This document shows positions 63,931 through 64,000 of a stretch of 64,000 nt of DNA, piece after piece; the stretch's first letter is position 1; every line of letters starts with the position of its first letter. The stretch spans positions 1 through 64,000 of the forward strand of contig CAITOF010000005.1 in NCBI GenBank assembly GCA_903893945.1, written 5' to 3'. Under the pieces are notes generated by a model. The model did no database searches and was not told the origin of the DNA. It saw only the letters and a program-made list of their open reading frames with translations. This stretch comes from an uncultured Oxalobacteraceae bacterium (GTDB taxonomy: Bacteria; Pseudomonadota; Gammaproteobacteria; Burkholderiales; Burkholderiaceae_D). The position numbers and the translations under genes were made by a program.

Positions 63931-63957
63931 GCGGCCCCAGTCGCCGCTTTTTAATTT
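63931..63957 (+). terminator. Intrinsic terminator after btuF
   Basis: GCGGC (63931-63935) pairs with GCCGC (63943-63947) around a seven-base loop and is followed by TTTTTAATTT. This ends the btuBCDF unit. The last 43 bases of the window hold no further feature that I can support. Confidence 0.75.
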
Positions 63958-64000
63958 GACGTAAAGCGAATTTTACCGGCGGCGTTGTAGAATGGGCGAC

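Noticed and set aside
63956-63993. Promoter TTGACG ... TAGAAT at the window end
   Set aside because: The spacing of 26 bases is far too long for a sigma-70 promoter.

Overview
The window looks like a chromosomal segment of a motile, respiring betaproteobacterium, most likely Burkholderiales and near Oxalobacteraceae. The reasons are the gene order acnA / CoA-lyase / mdh facing a GntR gene and sdhCDAB-sdhE-gltA-odhA(sucA)-odhB(sucB)-lpdA-zapE, the 329-residue mdh type, a structured leader at the position of the Burkholderiales sucA RNA motif, and the tsaB-rimI-alr-radA neighbourhood. No transposase, integrase, tRNA, rRNA or CRISPR array was seen. The genus assignment is inference.

Layout. (1) 1-16.8 kb: TCA-cycle block. 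On the minus strand lie mdh, a CitE-like lyase, a small MliC-like exported protein and the 5' part of acnA. A GntR/UTRA regulator and then sdhC, sdhD, sdhA, sdhB, sdhE, gltA, odhA, odhB, lpdA and zapE follow on the plus strand. (2) 16.8-18.5 kb: an exported hypothetical protein and a split two-gene chromate transporter, ending in a large nested inverted repeat. (3) 18.6-27.9 kb: a minus-strand operon with 4-nt start/stop overlaps at most junctions, legF-legB-legC-GNAT-DegT_like-legG-legI-ptmE, for a CMP-activated legionaminic-acid-type nonulosonic acid. A methyltransferase is divergent to it. (4) 28-32.6 kb: fliC, flaG, fliD, fliS and fliT, with sigma-28 promoters readable in front of fliC and fliD. 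(5) 32.8-39.9 kb: a GT-B glycosyltransferase and three tandem TPR-plus-glycosyltransferase paralogues, one with a SEC-C zinc motif, all pointing at fliC. (6) 39.9-45.3 kb: an exported metallo-beta-lactamase-fold hydrolase and a three-gene set (PLP decarboxylase, ATP-grasp ligase, PLP fold-type-I enzyme) that reads as an uncharacterised amino-acid-derived metabolite pathway. (7) 45.4-58.7 kb: housekeeping and mixed genes (marC, DUF1289, an orphan molybdenum hydroxylase subunit, PilZ, thioredoxin, tsaB, rimI, a HolD/UDG-fold-like gene, DUF1853, lplT-like, alr, radA, a membrane TPR protein). (8) 58.8-64 kb: a cobalamin riboswitch controlling btuB-btuC-btuD-btuF, closed by an intrinsic terminator.

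How it fits together. Regions 3 to 5 form one flagellin module. The leg operon makes the activated sugar. The TPR-GT proteins resemble FlmG of Caulobacter in architecture and are the likely transferases. FliC, a short flagellin with a Ser/Thr-rich middle, is the likely acceptor. No Maf-type transferase and no classical LegH acetyltransferase is present here. Instead the operon carries a GNAT/FemAB-like protein and a DegT-fold protein that has lost the PLP lysine, which suggests a modified sugar or a replaced step. The PLP/ATP-grasp set in region 6 is the best candidate for an undescribed biosynthetic system.
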